Below are positions 49,391 through 59,334 of a stretch of 64,000 bases of DNA, piece after piece. The notes beneath the pieces are model-generated. The model saw only the letters and a program-made list of their open reading frames with translations, was not told where the DNA came from and searched no databases. Position 1 is the stretch's first letter. Each line of letters starts with the position of its first letter. Made by a program: the position numbers and the translations under genes. The DNA is from Winogradskya humida (GTDB taxonomy: Bacteria; Actinomycetota; Actinomycetes; Mycobacteriales; Micromonosporaceae): NCBI RefSeq assembly GCF_016862215.1, contig NZ_BOMN01000057.1, positions 1-64,000 on the forward strand, read 5' to 3'.

Positions 49391-51763
49391 ATGCGGCAGA
49401 GTGTTCCCGTGCACTCACCGTCCGGCGTGGAGCTGGCCGGGCTGGCGAGCCTCGTGGTCGCGGTCCCGGCCGTCGCTCTGCTGGCCAATTCGGGGCGCAG
49501 ACACACCGGTGCCGCCCGCCGGGCCCACCTCCTGCTCGCCGCCGGCGCCGCTGTCGCGACCGCGGCCGCGCTGGCCGGGGCGCTGAGCGCGATCTCGTAC
49601 GGTTCCAGCCGCACCCTCGGCCAGGCGGTCGCCGCCGCGACGGCGCTGGGCACGTTCACCCTGCTGATCGGGACGCTGATGCTGCCGGGCGCCGCGGAGA
49701 ACCGCCGCGCCGGGCTGCGTCACCTGCTCGACGGGCTGATCATCGCCGCGGCCCTGTGGTTCGTCGGCTGGGTGCTCGTCGCCGAGCCGACCCGGATCCT
49801 CGGCGGCCGTACCCCCGTGCAGTGCCTGTCGATCCTGCTCCCGGCCGGGGTCGTCGCCATCGCCGTCGGGCTGACCGCGATGCTCGCCATGCACGCGCAC
49901 CGGCCCCGGCACGTCACGGTCCGGGTCGCCGCCGGGGTGACCGTCGTCGCGCTGGCGGCCACCGCTCTGTCCAGCGGCATCTGCCAGGGCAAAGCGGACG
50001 TCGTGCTGGTCGGCGCGTTGCTGCTGCCGGCCGGGCTGCTCGTGGTCGCCCACGCGGTGAAGATCGCCGACCGCCCGGTCACGGTCACCGGGGACATCAT
50101 CCAGCGCGGCTCCGGGTACGCGTTCGTCCCGATGGCCGCCATGATCATCGCTGGGACGTACCACATCCTGGCCGGTGGCGAGTTCACCGGATTCGGCTTC
50201 CTCGGCGTCAGCGTGGAGGGATTCGCGCTGGTCAGCCGGCAGTATCTCGCGCTGGGCGACGTGCGCAACTACACGCTGCAGCTGCGGCACCGGGAGGCGC
50301 ACTTCCGCGAGCTCGCGCACACCGACCCGCTGACCGGGCTCGCCAACCGCCGTGGCCTGGTCCGGGCGCTGCGCGAGCGGTCGACGACGAACCGCACCCT
50401 GGTCAGCCTCGACCTGGACGGCTTCAAGAACGTCAACGACATGCGCGGGCACGACGTCGGCGACGCGGTGCTGGCCGAGGTGGGCGAGCGGCTGCGCGCC
50501 AACCTGCGCGACGGCGACGTGGCCGCACGGCTGGGCGGTGACGAGTTCGCGGTGCTGATGGCCGCCTCACCCGAGGAGGCGCTCGCGGTCGGGCAGCGGT
50601 TGCTGACGAGGCTGTGCGAGCCGTACGAGACCGGCGACGGCCCCGTCTTCCTCTCCGCGAGCATCGGCGTCGCGGGATCACCCTCGCCCGGCGACACCGG
50701 CGAGCTGATGCGCGACGCCGACCTCGCCCTGCGCTACGCGAAGCAGCGCGGCAAGAACCGGGTCGAGAGCTACCAGAAGCGCTACGACGAGCTGCTGCGC
50801 CGGCACAGCGTGCTGGAGAACGAGCTGCGGCACGCCATCGACCGCGGTCAGCTGCGGCTGGTCTTCCAGCCGGTGGTGGCCCTTCCCTCGGTACGCCCGG
50901 TAGGTGCCGAGGCGCTGCTCCGCTGGACCCATCCGGAGCTCGGCGCGGTCCGCCCCGACGAGTTCATCCCGGTCGCCGAGGAGTCGGACCTCATCTGCGT
51001 GCTCGGCACCTGGGTGCTCGACCAGGCCTGCGCGCAGCTCGCCAAGTGGCTGATCGCGGGGCACGACGTGTGGGTGTCGGTGAACCTGTCACCCAAGGAG
51101 CTGCACGCCGCCGACTACGCGGGACGGGTCGCGGCGGTGCTGCGCAAGTACGGCGTACCGCCACAGCGGCTCGTGCTGGAGGTGACCGAGCACGCCGTCG
51201 CCACGGACATGGACGAGCTGATCCGCCGGCTGGTCGAGCTCCGGTCGACCGGGGTCCGGATCGCGCTGGACGACTTCGGCGCGGGTTATTCCTCGCTCGG
51301 GCAGCTCCGCAATCTCCCCGTGGACATCCTGAAGATCGACCGCGCGCTGGTGGCCGAGCCGGAGTCGCGGACCGGGATGGCCGCGCCGCTGGTCGACGTC
51401 GTGGCGCGGCTCGGGCACCGGCTCGGCCTGGAGGTGCTCGCCGAGGGCATCGGCACCCCGGCGCAGCGCGAGGTGGTCGAGGAGGCCGGGTGCCGGCTGG
51501 GGCAGGGTTCGCTGTTCGGCTGGGGTGTGCCGGCCGAACATCTGGAGACCCAGTTGCGCACGGCCCGGCAGTCCGGGGCCCGTCCGGTGCCCGCGGCGCG
51601 GAGCCGCCCCACGGTTACGAACAGCGCACCCGCGCGCAGCCAGATCATCATGCTCGGACCGGGGATGCGCCAGGTCAGAGCGGTTTTACCGACCGATCCC
51701 GCCTTTTCGAGTGACCAAGATGTGAGATCAGTTGACGCACCACGTGAGATGGGGCAGTCTTAG
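49391..51763 (+). CDS. Membrane GGDEF-EAL cyclic-di-GMP protein
   Basis: A 790-residue protein with about eight hydrophobic segments in residues 10-290, an intact GGDEF at about 382-386 (RLGGDEFAVL) and an EAL domain from EALLRWTHP at about 507. EAL catalytic residues appear retained: SVNLS, LEVTEH, DDFGAGYSS, KIDRAL, AEGIG (first Glu kept) and a Gln in LGQGS. A basic, Pro/Arg-rich tail follows. Both synthesis and breakdown of c-di-GMP are possible. Its 3' end abuts the ilvB leader, so the ilv promoter must overlap this gene's last codons. Confidence 0.9.
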   Translation: MRQSVPVHSPSGVELAGLASLVVAVPAVALLANSGRRHTGAARRAHLLLAAGAAVATAAALAGALSAISYGSSRTLGQAVAAATALGTFTLLIGTLMLPGAAENRRAGLRHLLDGLIIAAALWFVGWVLVAEPTRILGGRTPVQCLSILLPAGVVAIAVGLTAMLAMHAHRPRHVTVRVAAGVTVVALAATALSSGICQGKADVVLVGALLLPAGLLVVAHAVKIADRPVTVTGDIIQRGSGYAFVPMAAMIIAGTYHILAGGEFTGFGFLGVSVEGFALVSRQYLALGDVRNYTLQLRHREAHFRELAHTDPLTGLANRRGLVRALRERSTTNRTLVSLDLDGFKNVNDMRGHDVGDAVLAEVGERLRANLRDGDVAARLGGDEFAVLMAASPEEALAVGQRLLTRLCEPYETGDGPVFLSASIGVAGSPSPGDTGELMRDADLALRYAKQRGKNRVESYQKRYDELLRRHSVLENELRHAIDRGQLRLVFQPVVALPSVRPVGAEALLRWTHPELGAVRPDEFIPVAEESDLICVLGTWVLDQACAQLAKWLIAGHDVWVSVNLSPKELHAADYAGRVAAVLRKYGVPPQRLVLEVTEHAVATDMDELIRRLVELRSTGVRIALDDFGAGYSSLGQLRNLPVDILKIDRALVAEPESRTGMAAPLVDVVARLGHRLGLEVLAEGIGTPAQREVVEEAGCRLGQGSLFGWGVPAEHLETQLRTARQSGARPVPAARSRPTVTNSAPARSQIIMLGPGMRQVRAVLPTDPAFSSDQDVRSVDAPREMGQS
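51732..51760 (+). promoter_or_regulatory. Possible ilvB-leader promoter
   Basis: TTGACG (51732-51737) resembles a -35 box; 17 bases downstream lies CAGTCT, a weak -10 match. If used, transcription would begin close to the leader-peptide ATG at 51768, giving a nearly leaderless message. It overlaps the 3' end of the GGDEF-EAL gene. Confidence 0.35.
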
Positions 51764-51767
51764 CCGC

Positions 51768-51800
51768 ATGTGTTCGACGTTTCTCGTAGTACTTAGTTGA
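51768..51800 (+). CDS. ilvB leader peptide
   Basis: A 10-codon frame, MCSTFLVVLS, ends in TGA 151 bases before the ilvB ATG. The run Leu-Val-Val-Leu provides the regulatory branched-chain codons. It is directly followed by a hairpin and then by an intrinsic terminator, the standard layout of transcription attenuation. Ribosome stalling at these codons when Leu or Val tRNA is uncharged would favour read-through into ilvBNC. Confidence 0.8.
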   Translation: MCSTFLVVLS

Positions 51801-51870
51801 GCGCGCTGCCTCACCAGATTCTCTGAGGGCAGTGCGCTAGGTCCCGTGCGAAAGCACGCGGGCCTTTTTT
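51801..51870 (+). terminator. ilvB attenuator (hairpin plus terminator)
   Basis: The first hairpin pairs GCGCGCTGCCTCA (51801-51813) with TGAGGGCAGTGCGC (51824-51837). The second pairs GGTCCCGTGC (51840-51849) with GCACGCGGGCC (51854-51864), with one bulged C, around a GAAA tetraloop, followed by six T (51865-51870). The second has the form of an intrinsic terminator. It lies 81 bases before ilvB and just after the branched-chain leader peptide. Confidence 0.82.
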
Positions 51871-51951
51871 GTTGCTCCGGGAACGCCACAGCTGATCCCA
51901 CCCGCAGCGGAAAACTGAACACAAAACCTCGAAACGAAGGCCTGAACTGCC

Positions 51952-53784
51952 ATGACGAAACCCACCCCCGAGACCCTCGCGAACCGCGCAAACCCGGCCA
52001 CCGTCGCGGCGGCCACCGTCGCCCCAGCCGTAATCACGGTCCCGCCGACCCCCGCCACCGGGGCCGGCTCGCTCGTGCGGTCGCTCGAGGCGCTCGGCGT
52101 CGAGGTGGTCTTCGGCATCCCGGGCGGCACGATCCTGCCGGCCTACGACCCGCTCTACGACTCGTCCATCCGGCACATCCTCGTCCGCCACGAGCAGGGC
52201 GCGGGTCACGCCGCCACCGGATACGCCCAGGCCACCGGCAAGGTCGGCGTGTGTATCGCCACCTCCGGGCCGGGCGCCACCAACCTGGTCACCGCGATCG
52301 CCGACGCCTACATGGACTCGGTGCCGATCGTGGCGATCACCGGGCAGGTGTCGCGGCCCTCGATCGGCACCGACGCCTTCCAGGAGGCGGACATCCAGGG
52401 CATCACCCTGCCCATCACGAAGCACAACTTCCTGATCCAGACGCCTGAGGAGATCCCTGAGGTCCTGGCGGAAGCCTTCCACCTGGCGTCGACCGGACGC
52501 CCGGGTCCCGTGCTCGTGGACATCCCCAAGGACGTGCAGCAGGCGCAGACCACGTTCGCCTGGCCGCCGGTGCTCGACCTGCCGGGTTACCGCCCGACGC
52601 TGCACCCGCACGGCAAGCAGATCCGCGAGGCGGCCCGGCTGATCGCTGCCGCCAGGCGCCCGGTGCTCTACGTGGGCGGCGGCGTGCTCAAGGCCGGCGC
52701 CACCGACGGGCTGCGCAAGCTGGCCGAGCTCACCGGCATCCCGGTGGTCACCACGCTGATGGCGCTCGGCGCGTTCCCCGACTCGCACCCGCAGCACCTG
52801 GGCATGCCCGGCATGCACGGCACGGTCCCCGCGGTCTACGCGCTGCAGAAATCCGACCTGCTGATCGTGCTCGGCGCGCGCTTCGATGACCGGGTGACCG
52901 GCAAGCTCGACTCGTTCGCGCCGGACGCCAAGGTCGTGCACGCCGACATCGACCCGGCGGAGATCGGCAAGAACCGGCACGCCGACGTCCCGATCGTGGG
53001 CGACGCGCGGCACGTCATCGACGAGCTGATCGCCGCGATCGGTGGCACGGCGAGCGGTGCCTCCTCGTACGACCCGTGGTGGTCCACCCTCAACGACCTG
53101 CGCACCCGGTACCCGCTCGGCTACGACGAGCCGACCGACGGCACGCTCGCCCCGCAGTACGTGATCCAGCGGATCGGCGAGCTGGTCGGCCCGGACGCCG
53201 TCTACGTCGCCGGCGTCGGGCAGCACCAGATGTGGGCGTCGCAGTTCATCAAGTACGAGAAGCCGGGCACCTGGCTCAACTCGGGCGGCGCGGGGACCAT
53301 GGGCTACGCGGTGCCCGCCGCGATGGGCGCCAAGGTCGGCCTGCCGGACACCGCGGTGTGGGCGATCGACGGCGACGGCTGTTTCCAGATGACCAACCAG
53401 GAGCTCGCCACCTGCGCGCTGGAGGGCATCCCGGTCAAGATCGCCGTCATCAACAACGGCAACCTCGGCATGGTCCGGCAGTGGCAGACCCTGTTCTACG
53501 AGGGCCGGTACTCCAACACCGAGCTGGGCACCCACAAGCACCGGATCCCCGACTTCGTGAAGCTGGCCGACGCACTGGGCTGTGTCGGGCTGCGCTGCGA
53601 GTCGAAGGACGACGTGGACGCCACCATCAAGGCGGCCATGGAGATCAACGACCGGCCGGTGGTCATCGACTTCACGGTCGGCAAGGACGCCATGGTGTGG
53701 CCGATGGTGGCGGCCGGCACCAGCAACGACGAGATCATGTTCGCCCGGGACGTGCGCCCCGCCTTCGAAGAGGACGACCTGTGA
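51952..53784 (+). CDS. ilvB: Acetolactate synthase, large subunit
   Basis: A 610-residue ThDP enzyme. After an Ala/Thr/Pro-rich start come the N-terminal Glu site RHEQGAGHAATGYAQATG and GIPGGTILPAYDPLYD. The ThDP-binding motif is GDGCFQMTNQELATC through NNGNLGMVRQWQ. It condenses pyruvate with pyruvate or 2-ketobutyrate, the first common step of valine, leucine and isoleucine synthesis. It is controlled by the attenuator upstream. The stop overlaps the ilvN GTG start (GTGA). Confidence 0.96.
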   Translation: MTKPTPETLANRANPATVAAATVAPAVITVPPTPATGAGSLVRSLEALGVEVVFGIPGGTILPAYDPLYDSSIRHILVRHEQGAGHAATGYAQATGKVGVCIATSGPGATNLVTAIADAYMDSVPIVAITGQVSRPSIGTDAFQEADIQGITLPITKHNFLIQTPEEIPEVLAEAFHLASTGRPGPVLVDIPKDVQQAQTTFAWPPVLDLPGYRPTLHPHGKQIREAARLIAAARRPVLYVGGGVLKAGATDGLRKLAELTGIPVVTTLMALGAFPDSHPQHLGMPGMHGTVPAVYALQKSDLLIVLGARFDDRVTGKLDSFAPDAKVVHADIDPAEIGKNRHADVPIVGDARHVIDELIAAIGGTASGASSYDPWWSTLNDLRTRYPLGYDEPTDGTLAPQYVIQRIGELVGPDAVYVAGVGQHQMWASQFIKYEKPGTWLNSGGAGTMGYAVPAAMGAKVGLPDTAVWAIDGDGCFQMTNQELATCALEGIPVKIAVINNGNLGMVRQWQTLFYEGRYSNTELGTHKHRIPDFVKLADALGCVGLRCESKDDVDATIKAAMEINDRPVVIDFTVGKDAMVWPMVAAGTSNDEIMFARDVRPAFEEDDL

Positions 53785-54305
53785 GCACCCAGAACAAGCA
53801 CACGCTCTCCGTGCTGGTCGAGAACAAACCCGGCGTCCTCGCCCGGGTGAGCGGACTGTTCTCCCGGCGCAGCTTCAACATCGACAGCCTGGCGGTCGGC
53901 GAGACGGAGAACCCGGACGTCAGCCGCATCACGATCGTGGTCAACGCCGACTCCTCACCCCTGGAGCAGGTGACCAAACAGCTCAACAAGCTGGTGAACG
54001 TCCTGAAGATCGTCGAGCTGGACCCGCAGCAGTCGGTCCAGCGCGAGCTCCTGCTCGTCAAGGTGCGCGCCGAGCGCGCCGTGCGTGGCCAGGTGCTCGA
54101 GACCGTCGAGCTCTTCAGGGCCAAGGTGATCGACGTCGCACCGGACACCCTCACGATCGAGGCGACCGGCAACCCCGACAAGCTGGACGCGTTGCTGCGC
54201 GACCTCGAGCCGTTCGGCATCAAAGAAATGGTCCAGTCCGGCCTGGTGGCAATCGGCCGTGGCTCTCGATCTATTACCACCGGCCCCGCGCTTCGCGCAG
54301 CCTGA
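53781..54305 (+). CDS. ilvN: Acetolactate synthase, small (regulatory) subunit
   Basis: A 174-residue protein. The N-terminal ACT domain (HTLSVLVENKPGVLARVSGLFSRR and SFNIDSLAVGETE) is the valine-binding feedback site, followed by the C-terminal IlvN domain (VVDVAP-like stretch VIDVAPDTLTIEATG). It binds IlvB and makes the enzyme sensitive to valine. The GTG start overlaps the ilvB stop, and ilvC follows after 26 bases. Confidence 0.95.
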   Translation: MSTQNKHTLSVLVENKPGVLARVSGLFSRRSFNIDSLAVGETENPDVSRITIVVNADSSPLEQVTKQLNKLVNVLKIVELDPQQSVQRELLLVKVRAERAVRGQVLETVELFRAKVIDVAPDTLTIEATGNPDKLDALLRDLEPFGIKEMVQSGLVAIGRGSRSITTGPALRAA

Positions 54306-54331
54306 GCAAAATTCGTTTGAGAGGGAAAGTC

Positions 54332-55345
<1,014 letters not shown>

Positions 55346-55360
55346 TTATCGATGACTACT

Positions 55361-55394
55361 ACGGGTCATGAGGTCTCCGGACCTCATGACCCGT
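55361..55394 (+). terminator. Terminator-like hairpin after ilvC
   Basis: A perfect 15-bp inverted repeat: ACGGGTCATGAGGTC (55361-55375) and GACCTCATGACCCGT (55380-55394) around TCCG. It lies 15 bases after the ilvC stop. It lacks a U tract but is stable enough to end the ilvBNC transcript. Confidence 0.7.
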
Positions 55395-55505
55395 GATGTT
55401 AATCGGAAACGTGGCCGTTACGTGCTGCTTACCTGTCCGGCGTCGTCATCGAATTGTGCACTGTTCAAGCACTTGTGAGTGGCATTGAACAGGTAGCCTC
55501 GCCGC

Positions 55506-56768
55506 ATGCGACTGGCTGATTCTTTCCGGAGTGAGCGCTTCGGCGCGGTCCGGATTCATGAGCTCCAGAGGGTGATCGAGCTCGACTCGGGCGCCGTGCA
55601 CGACACCGGTCAGGCGAGTCTTTCGGCTGGTAGCCGCGTCGTCCCGCCGGATGCAATGCGCGCCGTCGAATCGCAAATGGTAATCGTCGTCCCCTGCATG
55701 AATGAGACACGAAGCGTCATCGAAGGCGTGCTCTCCGGAATTCCCCATGACTGTCTCATTGTGCTCGTCTCGAACAGCGACAGGCTCCCTGTCGACCGGT
55801 ACGAGATCGAGGCGCAGACCCTCGAACAGTTCTGCCGGCTCGCCGGGAGATCCGCGATCTCGATCCACCAGAAGGACCCCGGGCTGGCCGCGGCATTCAA
55901 GGCCGCCGGCATGGAAGAACTCATCGGCGACGATGGACTGATCCGTAACGGCAAGGGCGAGGCCATGCTTGTCGGCATGGCGGTGGCGGCTATGTCCGGG
56001 CGTCGTTACCTCGGCTATGTCGACGCCGACAATTACGTCCCCGGCGCCGTCAACGAGTACTGCAAGGCGTATGCGGCGGGGCTCCACCTGGCCGACAGCC
56101 CGTACTCCATGGTCCGCATCTCGTGGCACTCCAAGCCCAAGCTGCGTGACGGCCGGCTGTTCTTCAGCCGCAAGGGCCGCAGCTCGCAGATCACCAACGA
56201 GTGGCTCAACAGGTTCCTGGCGGAGTATTCGGGCTTCGGCACCGAGGTGATCGCCACGGGCAACGCCGGTGAGCACGCGATGAGCCTCGATCTGGGTCTG
56301 CGGCTGCGCCTGGCGGGTGGTTTCGCGGTCGAGCCGTACGAATACATGGATCTGTTCGAGCAGTTCGGCGGGGTCCTCGAGAGCAGCGACCGGGACGTCA
56401 TGGCCGGCTCGGTGCCGATCCTGCAGATCGAGACCCGCAATCCCCATTTCCACGACAACAAGGGCGAGGAGCACGTGCAGGGCATGCGCATGCAGGCCCT
56501 CAACGTCATCTACCACTCGCCGGTGACCCTGCCGTCCGTGAAGAAGGCCATCGTCGACTTCATGATCGCCCAGGGCGCGCTCGAGCCGGGCCAGGAGCCG
56601 CCGAAGGAGCGGGTCTACCCGCCCGTGGGCAGTCTTGACCTGGAGCTTCTCTACGACGGCCTGGACGCGGAGGCGCTGACCTTCCGCCAGTTCGACGGCC
56701 GGGCGTCAGCGGGCCTGCCGCCGTCGCCACCGATCGCGCGCGCCTCGATCCCGCGCCAGAAGGTCTGA
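55506..56768 (+). CDS. mpgS: Mannosyl-3-phosphoglycerate synthase
   Basis: A 420-residue glycosyltransferase matching the MpgS family over its whole length: VIVVPCMNETRSVIEGVLSG, VSNSDRLPVDRYE, LIRNGKGEAMLVGM, the metal-site YVDADNYVPGAVNEYCKAYAAG, SPYSMVRISWHSKP, ITNEWLNRFLAEYSGFGTEVI and IETRNPHFHDNKGEEHV. It transfers mannose from GDP-mannose to 3-phosphoglycerate, the first step toward mannosylglycerate, a compatible solute. The usual partner phosphatase gene (mpgP) is not adjacent, so dephosphorylation must be done by an enzyme encoded elsewhere. It lies between ilvC and a DUF1990 gene and probably has its own promoter. Confidence 0.9.
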   Translation: MRLADSFRSERFGAVRIHELQRVIELDSGAVHDTGQASLSAGSRVVPPDAMRAVESQMVIVVPCMNETRSVIEGVLSGIPHDCLIVLVSNSDRLPVDRYEIEAQTLEQFCRLAGRSAISIHQKDPGLAAAFKAAGMEELIGDDGLIRNGKGEAMLVGMAVAAMSGRRYLGYVDADNYVPGAVNEYCKAYAAGLHLADSPYSMVRISWHSKPKLRDGRLFFSRKGRSSQITNEWLNRFLAEYSGFGTEVIATGNAGEHAMSLDLGLRLRLAGGFAVEPYEYMDLFEQFGGVLESSDRDVMAGSVPILQIETRNPHFHDNKGEEHVQGMRMQALNVIYHSPVTLPSVKKAIVDFMIAQGALEPGQEPPKERVYPPVGSLDLELLYDGLDAEALTFRQFDGRASAGLPPSPPIARASIPRQKV

Positions 56769-56775
56769 TCACTGC

Positions 56776-56815
56776 AACCGGTCGGCGTGGCGGCGCCCAC
56801 CGGTTCTTTCATTTC
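56776..56815. terminator. Bidirectional terminator between convergent genes
   Basis: AACCGGT plus GGCG (56776-56787) pairs with CGCC plus ACCGGTT (56793-56804 region) with one mismatch, then CTTTCATTTCT follows on the plus strand. It sits between the ends of the mpgS and DUF1990 genes, which converge. Confidence 0.5.
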
Positions 56816-56823
56816 TGCAGAGC

Positions 56824-57312
56824 TCACTTCTGCAGGGCCCGCAGATATCGCCCGGTCATGAAGTCCTGGACCAGGGTCGCCACCGGCCCGCCGACCTTGG
56901 TGAGCAGCGTCGCCGGCCGCGAGAACGCCCTGATCCTGGCGCGCACCGCACCCTCCGCGGTGCGGTAGACCTCGAAGGCTTCCTCACCCTGTTCGGGATG
57001 GCCCGCGAGCGTTCCGTACGCGAACCCGCGCCGGTCCGGCTCGTCGAGCACATAGATCACCCGGCACAGAATCCGCACCACGAGTAGGTGCAGCGTCACT
57101 TCCACACCGGGCGCCGCCCGATCGGCTCCCGCATCAACCCGCAGTCCGGCGTCCCGGTGCATCTGCCAGGTCATCAGTCGTTCCGCTGCCTGATCCAACG
57201 ACCCCTCGACCGCCACGTCACGGTCGACATGGCGATATCCGGCCGGCATCTCGGCGTCACGGGTGGCACCGACATTGACGTACGTGAACGGCTGCATGCG
57301 ATTTCGTTTCAC
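56824..57312 (-). CDS. DUF1990 family protein
   Basis: A 162-residue protein with the DUF1990 pattern: FTYVNVGATRDAEMPAGYRHVDRDVAV, RLMTWQMHRDAGLRV, ILCRVIYVLDEPDRRGFAYGTLAGHPEQGEEAFEVYR and AFSRPATLL. The function of the family is unknown. The ATG at 57312 gives the full conserved start. It is divergent from serA with 60 bases between. Confidence 0.85.
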   Translation of the reverse strand: MKRNRMQPFTYVNVGATRDAEMPAGYRHVDRDVAVEGSLDQAAERLMTWQMHRDAGLRVDAGADRAAPGVEVTLHLLVVRILCRVIYVLDEPDRRGFAYGTLAGHPEQGEEAFEVYRTAEGAVRARIRAFSRPATLLTKVGGPVATLVQDFMTGRYLRALQK

Positions 57313-57372
57313 CTATGAGTCGGCTGTAACCGTATGATGACATCCCGTAGTGCAGGTCCGGGATGGAGACGT

Positions 57373-58971
57373 ATGGCTCCCGTCGTGCTGATCGCAGAGG
57401 AACTCGCCCCCGCCGCCCTCGATGTCCTGGCCTACGACTTCGACGTGCGCCACGTCGACGGCACCGATCGCGCCGCCCTGCTCGGTGCGCTGGTGGAAGC
57501 CGACGCCCTGATCGTACGCAGCGCCACGCACGTCGACGCCGAGGCGATCGCCGTCGCGCCCCGGCTCAAGGTGGTCGCCCGTGCCGGGGTCGGACTCGAC
57601 AACGTGGACGTCGCCAGCGCCACCGCGCACGGCGTCATGGTCGTCAACGCGCCCACCTCCAACATCGTCTCCGCCGCCGAACAGGCCATCGCGCTGCTGC
57701 TCAGCGTCGCGCGCAACACCGCCAGCGCGAGCGCGGCACTGAAACGCGGCGAGTGGAAACGGTCGCGCTACACCGGCGTCGAGGTGCAGGGCAAGATCGT
57801 GGGCGTGGTCGGGCTCGGCCGCATCGGGGTGCTGTTCGCGCAGCGTATGGCGGCTTTCGGGACCCGGCTGATCGCGTACGACCCGTACATCCAGCCCGCT
57901 CGGGCGGCGCAGTTGGGCGTACGCCTGGTCGGCCTCGACGAGCTGCTGCGCGAGAGCGACTTCATCTCCGTGCACCTTCCGCGTACCCCGGAGACCCTGG
58001 GTCTGATCGGGGAGAAGGAGCTGGCGACCGTCAAGCCGGGCGTACGCATCATCAACGCCGCCCGCGGTGGCCTCGTCGACGAGCAGGCCCTCGCCGACGC
58101 CCTGGCCGAGGGCCGGGTGGCCGGGGCCGGGCTGGACGTCTTCGTCACCGAGCCCGCGACCTCCTCGCCGCTGTTCGGCTTCGACAACGTCGTGGTGACC
58201 CCGCACCTGGGTGCCTCGACGGGCGAGGCGCAGGACAAGGCCGGGCTCGCGGTGGCCCGCAGCGTCAAGCTGGCCCTGCAGGGTGAGTTCGTGCCCGACG
58301 CGGTGAACGTGCAGGCCGGCGGCGTGGTCGACGAGGACGTGCGGCCGCTGCTCGGGCTCACGGAACGGCTCGGCAAGGTCTTCACCGCGCTGGCGGGCGG
58401 GATCGCGGCCAACGTCACCGTCGAGGTGCGCGGCCGGATCGTGTCGCACGACGTGGCAGTGCTCAAGCTCGCCGCCACCAAGGGGCTCTTCGCCTCCGTG
58501 GTGGAGGAGCGGGTCACCTATGTGAACGCGCCGCAGCTCGCCGCGGACCGGGGTGTCGAGGTCGAGCTGCTGGTGAACCGCGAGGTGTCCGACCATGACA
58601 ACCTGGTCACCGTACGAGGCGTGCTGCCGGACGGGCGCACCGTGAGCGTCGCCGGGTCGGTCGCCGTCGTACGCGGCCGCGAGCTGCGCAAACTCACCCG
58701 GCTCGACGAGTTCGAGCTGGAGCTCGACGCCGGCGGGGTGCTGTTGTTCTTCCGCTACTCCGACCGGCCCGGCGTGGTCGGCCGGATCGGCTCGATCCTT
58801 GGCGAGGCCGGCGTCAACATCGCAGCGATGCAGGTGGCTCGCCGGGAGGCCGGGGGTGAGGCGCTGATGGCGCTGACCGTGGACTCGTCGGTCGACGCGG
58901 ATCTGCTGTCCACGGTCGCCGCGGAGATCGGTTCCGCGCGGGGCAGCATCGTCGATCTGCGCGAGGAATGA
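57373..58971 (+). CDS. serA: D-3-phosphoglycerate dehydrogenase
   Basis: A 532-residue enzyme of the long actinobacterial type. Substrate-domain VLIAEELAPAALDVL is followed by the NAD-binding VGLGRIGVLFAQRMAAFG. Catalytic residues are Arg in INAARGGLVDEQAL, Glu in VFVTEPATSSPLF and His in VTPHLGAST. An intervening ASB domain precedes a C-terminal ACT domain (FFRYSDRPGVVGRIGSILGEAGVNIA), which mediates serine feedback. It oxidises 3-phosphoglycerate to start serine synthesis. The ATG at 57373 with GGAGAC just upstream is preferred; the open frame starts at 57334. Confidence 0.96.
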   Translation: MAPVVLIAEELAPAALDVLAYDFDVRHVDGTDRAALLGALVEADALIVRSATHVDAEAIAVAPRLKVVARAGVGLDNVDVASATAHGVMVVNAPTSNIVSAAEQAIALLLSVARNTASASAALKRGEWKRSRYTGVEVQGKIVGVVGLGRIGVLFAQRMAAFGTRLIAYDPYIQPARAAQLGVRLVGLDELLRESDFISVHLPRTPETLGLIGEKELATVKPGVRIINAARGGLVDEQALADALAEGRVAGAGLDVFVTEPATSSPLFGFDNVVVTPHLGASTGEAQDKAGLAVARSVKLALQGEFVPDAVNVQAGGVVDEDVRPLLGLTERLGKVFTALAGGIAANVTVEVRGRIVSHDVAVLKLAATKGLFASVVEERVTYVNAPQLAADRGVEVELLVNREVSDHDNLVTVRGVLPDGRTVSVAGSVAVVRGRELRKLTRLDEFELELDAGGVLLFFRYSDRPGVVGRIGSILGEAGVNIAAMQVARREAGGEALMALTVDSSVDADLLSTVAAEIGSARGSIVDLREE

Positions 58972-59334
58972 TCAGCGGGCCTTCACCGGCGGGGGGTAGA
59001 CGGTGCCGTCCTGCAGATCCAGCAGATCCAGGTTGAGCTCACCGGCGAGTCGCTCGATCGTCTCCAGCACCGCGTCGGGGCAGCTCTCGTCCAGCCGCAT
59101 CGTGATGTGGTCCGCGGCCGCGTGCAGCGGCGCGGTGGCCCAGGGGGAACCGGTCATCGTCGCGCGCGGCCCGCGATCCGGGTAAGTGCTGGTCAGGGAG
59201 TTGTAGAAGGCGACTACGCGGGGGTCTGCGGGGCGTTGCGCGTGCTCGCCACGGGCACAACGCGCATTAGCGGCCCGCACGTCGTCCGGCCGGTCGGCGT
59301 TGTCCATGGCCCACACCACGAGGTCGAAACTCAC
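58972..59334 (-). CDS. Hypothetical protein
   Basis: A 120-residue soluble protein starting MSFDLVVWAMDNADRPDDVR, with conserved-looking PRVVAFYNSLTSTYPD and MTGSPWATAPLHAAADHITM. No family was recognised. The C-terminal helix-strand part (DAVLETIERLAGELNLDLLDLQDG) is typical of small alpha/beta proteins. Its stop immediately abuts that of serA. Confidence 0.55.
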   Translation of the reverse strand: MSFDLVVWAMDNADRPDDVRAANARCARGEHAQRPADPRVVAFYNSLTSTYPDRGPRATMTGSPWATAPLHAAADHITMRLDESCPDAVLETIERLAGELNLDLLDLQDGTVYPPPVKAR

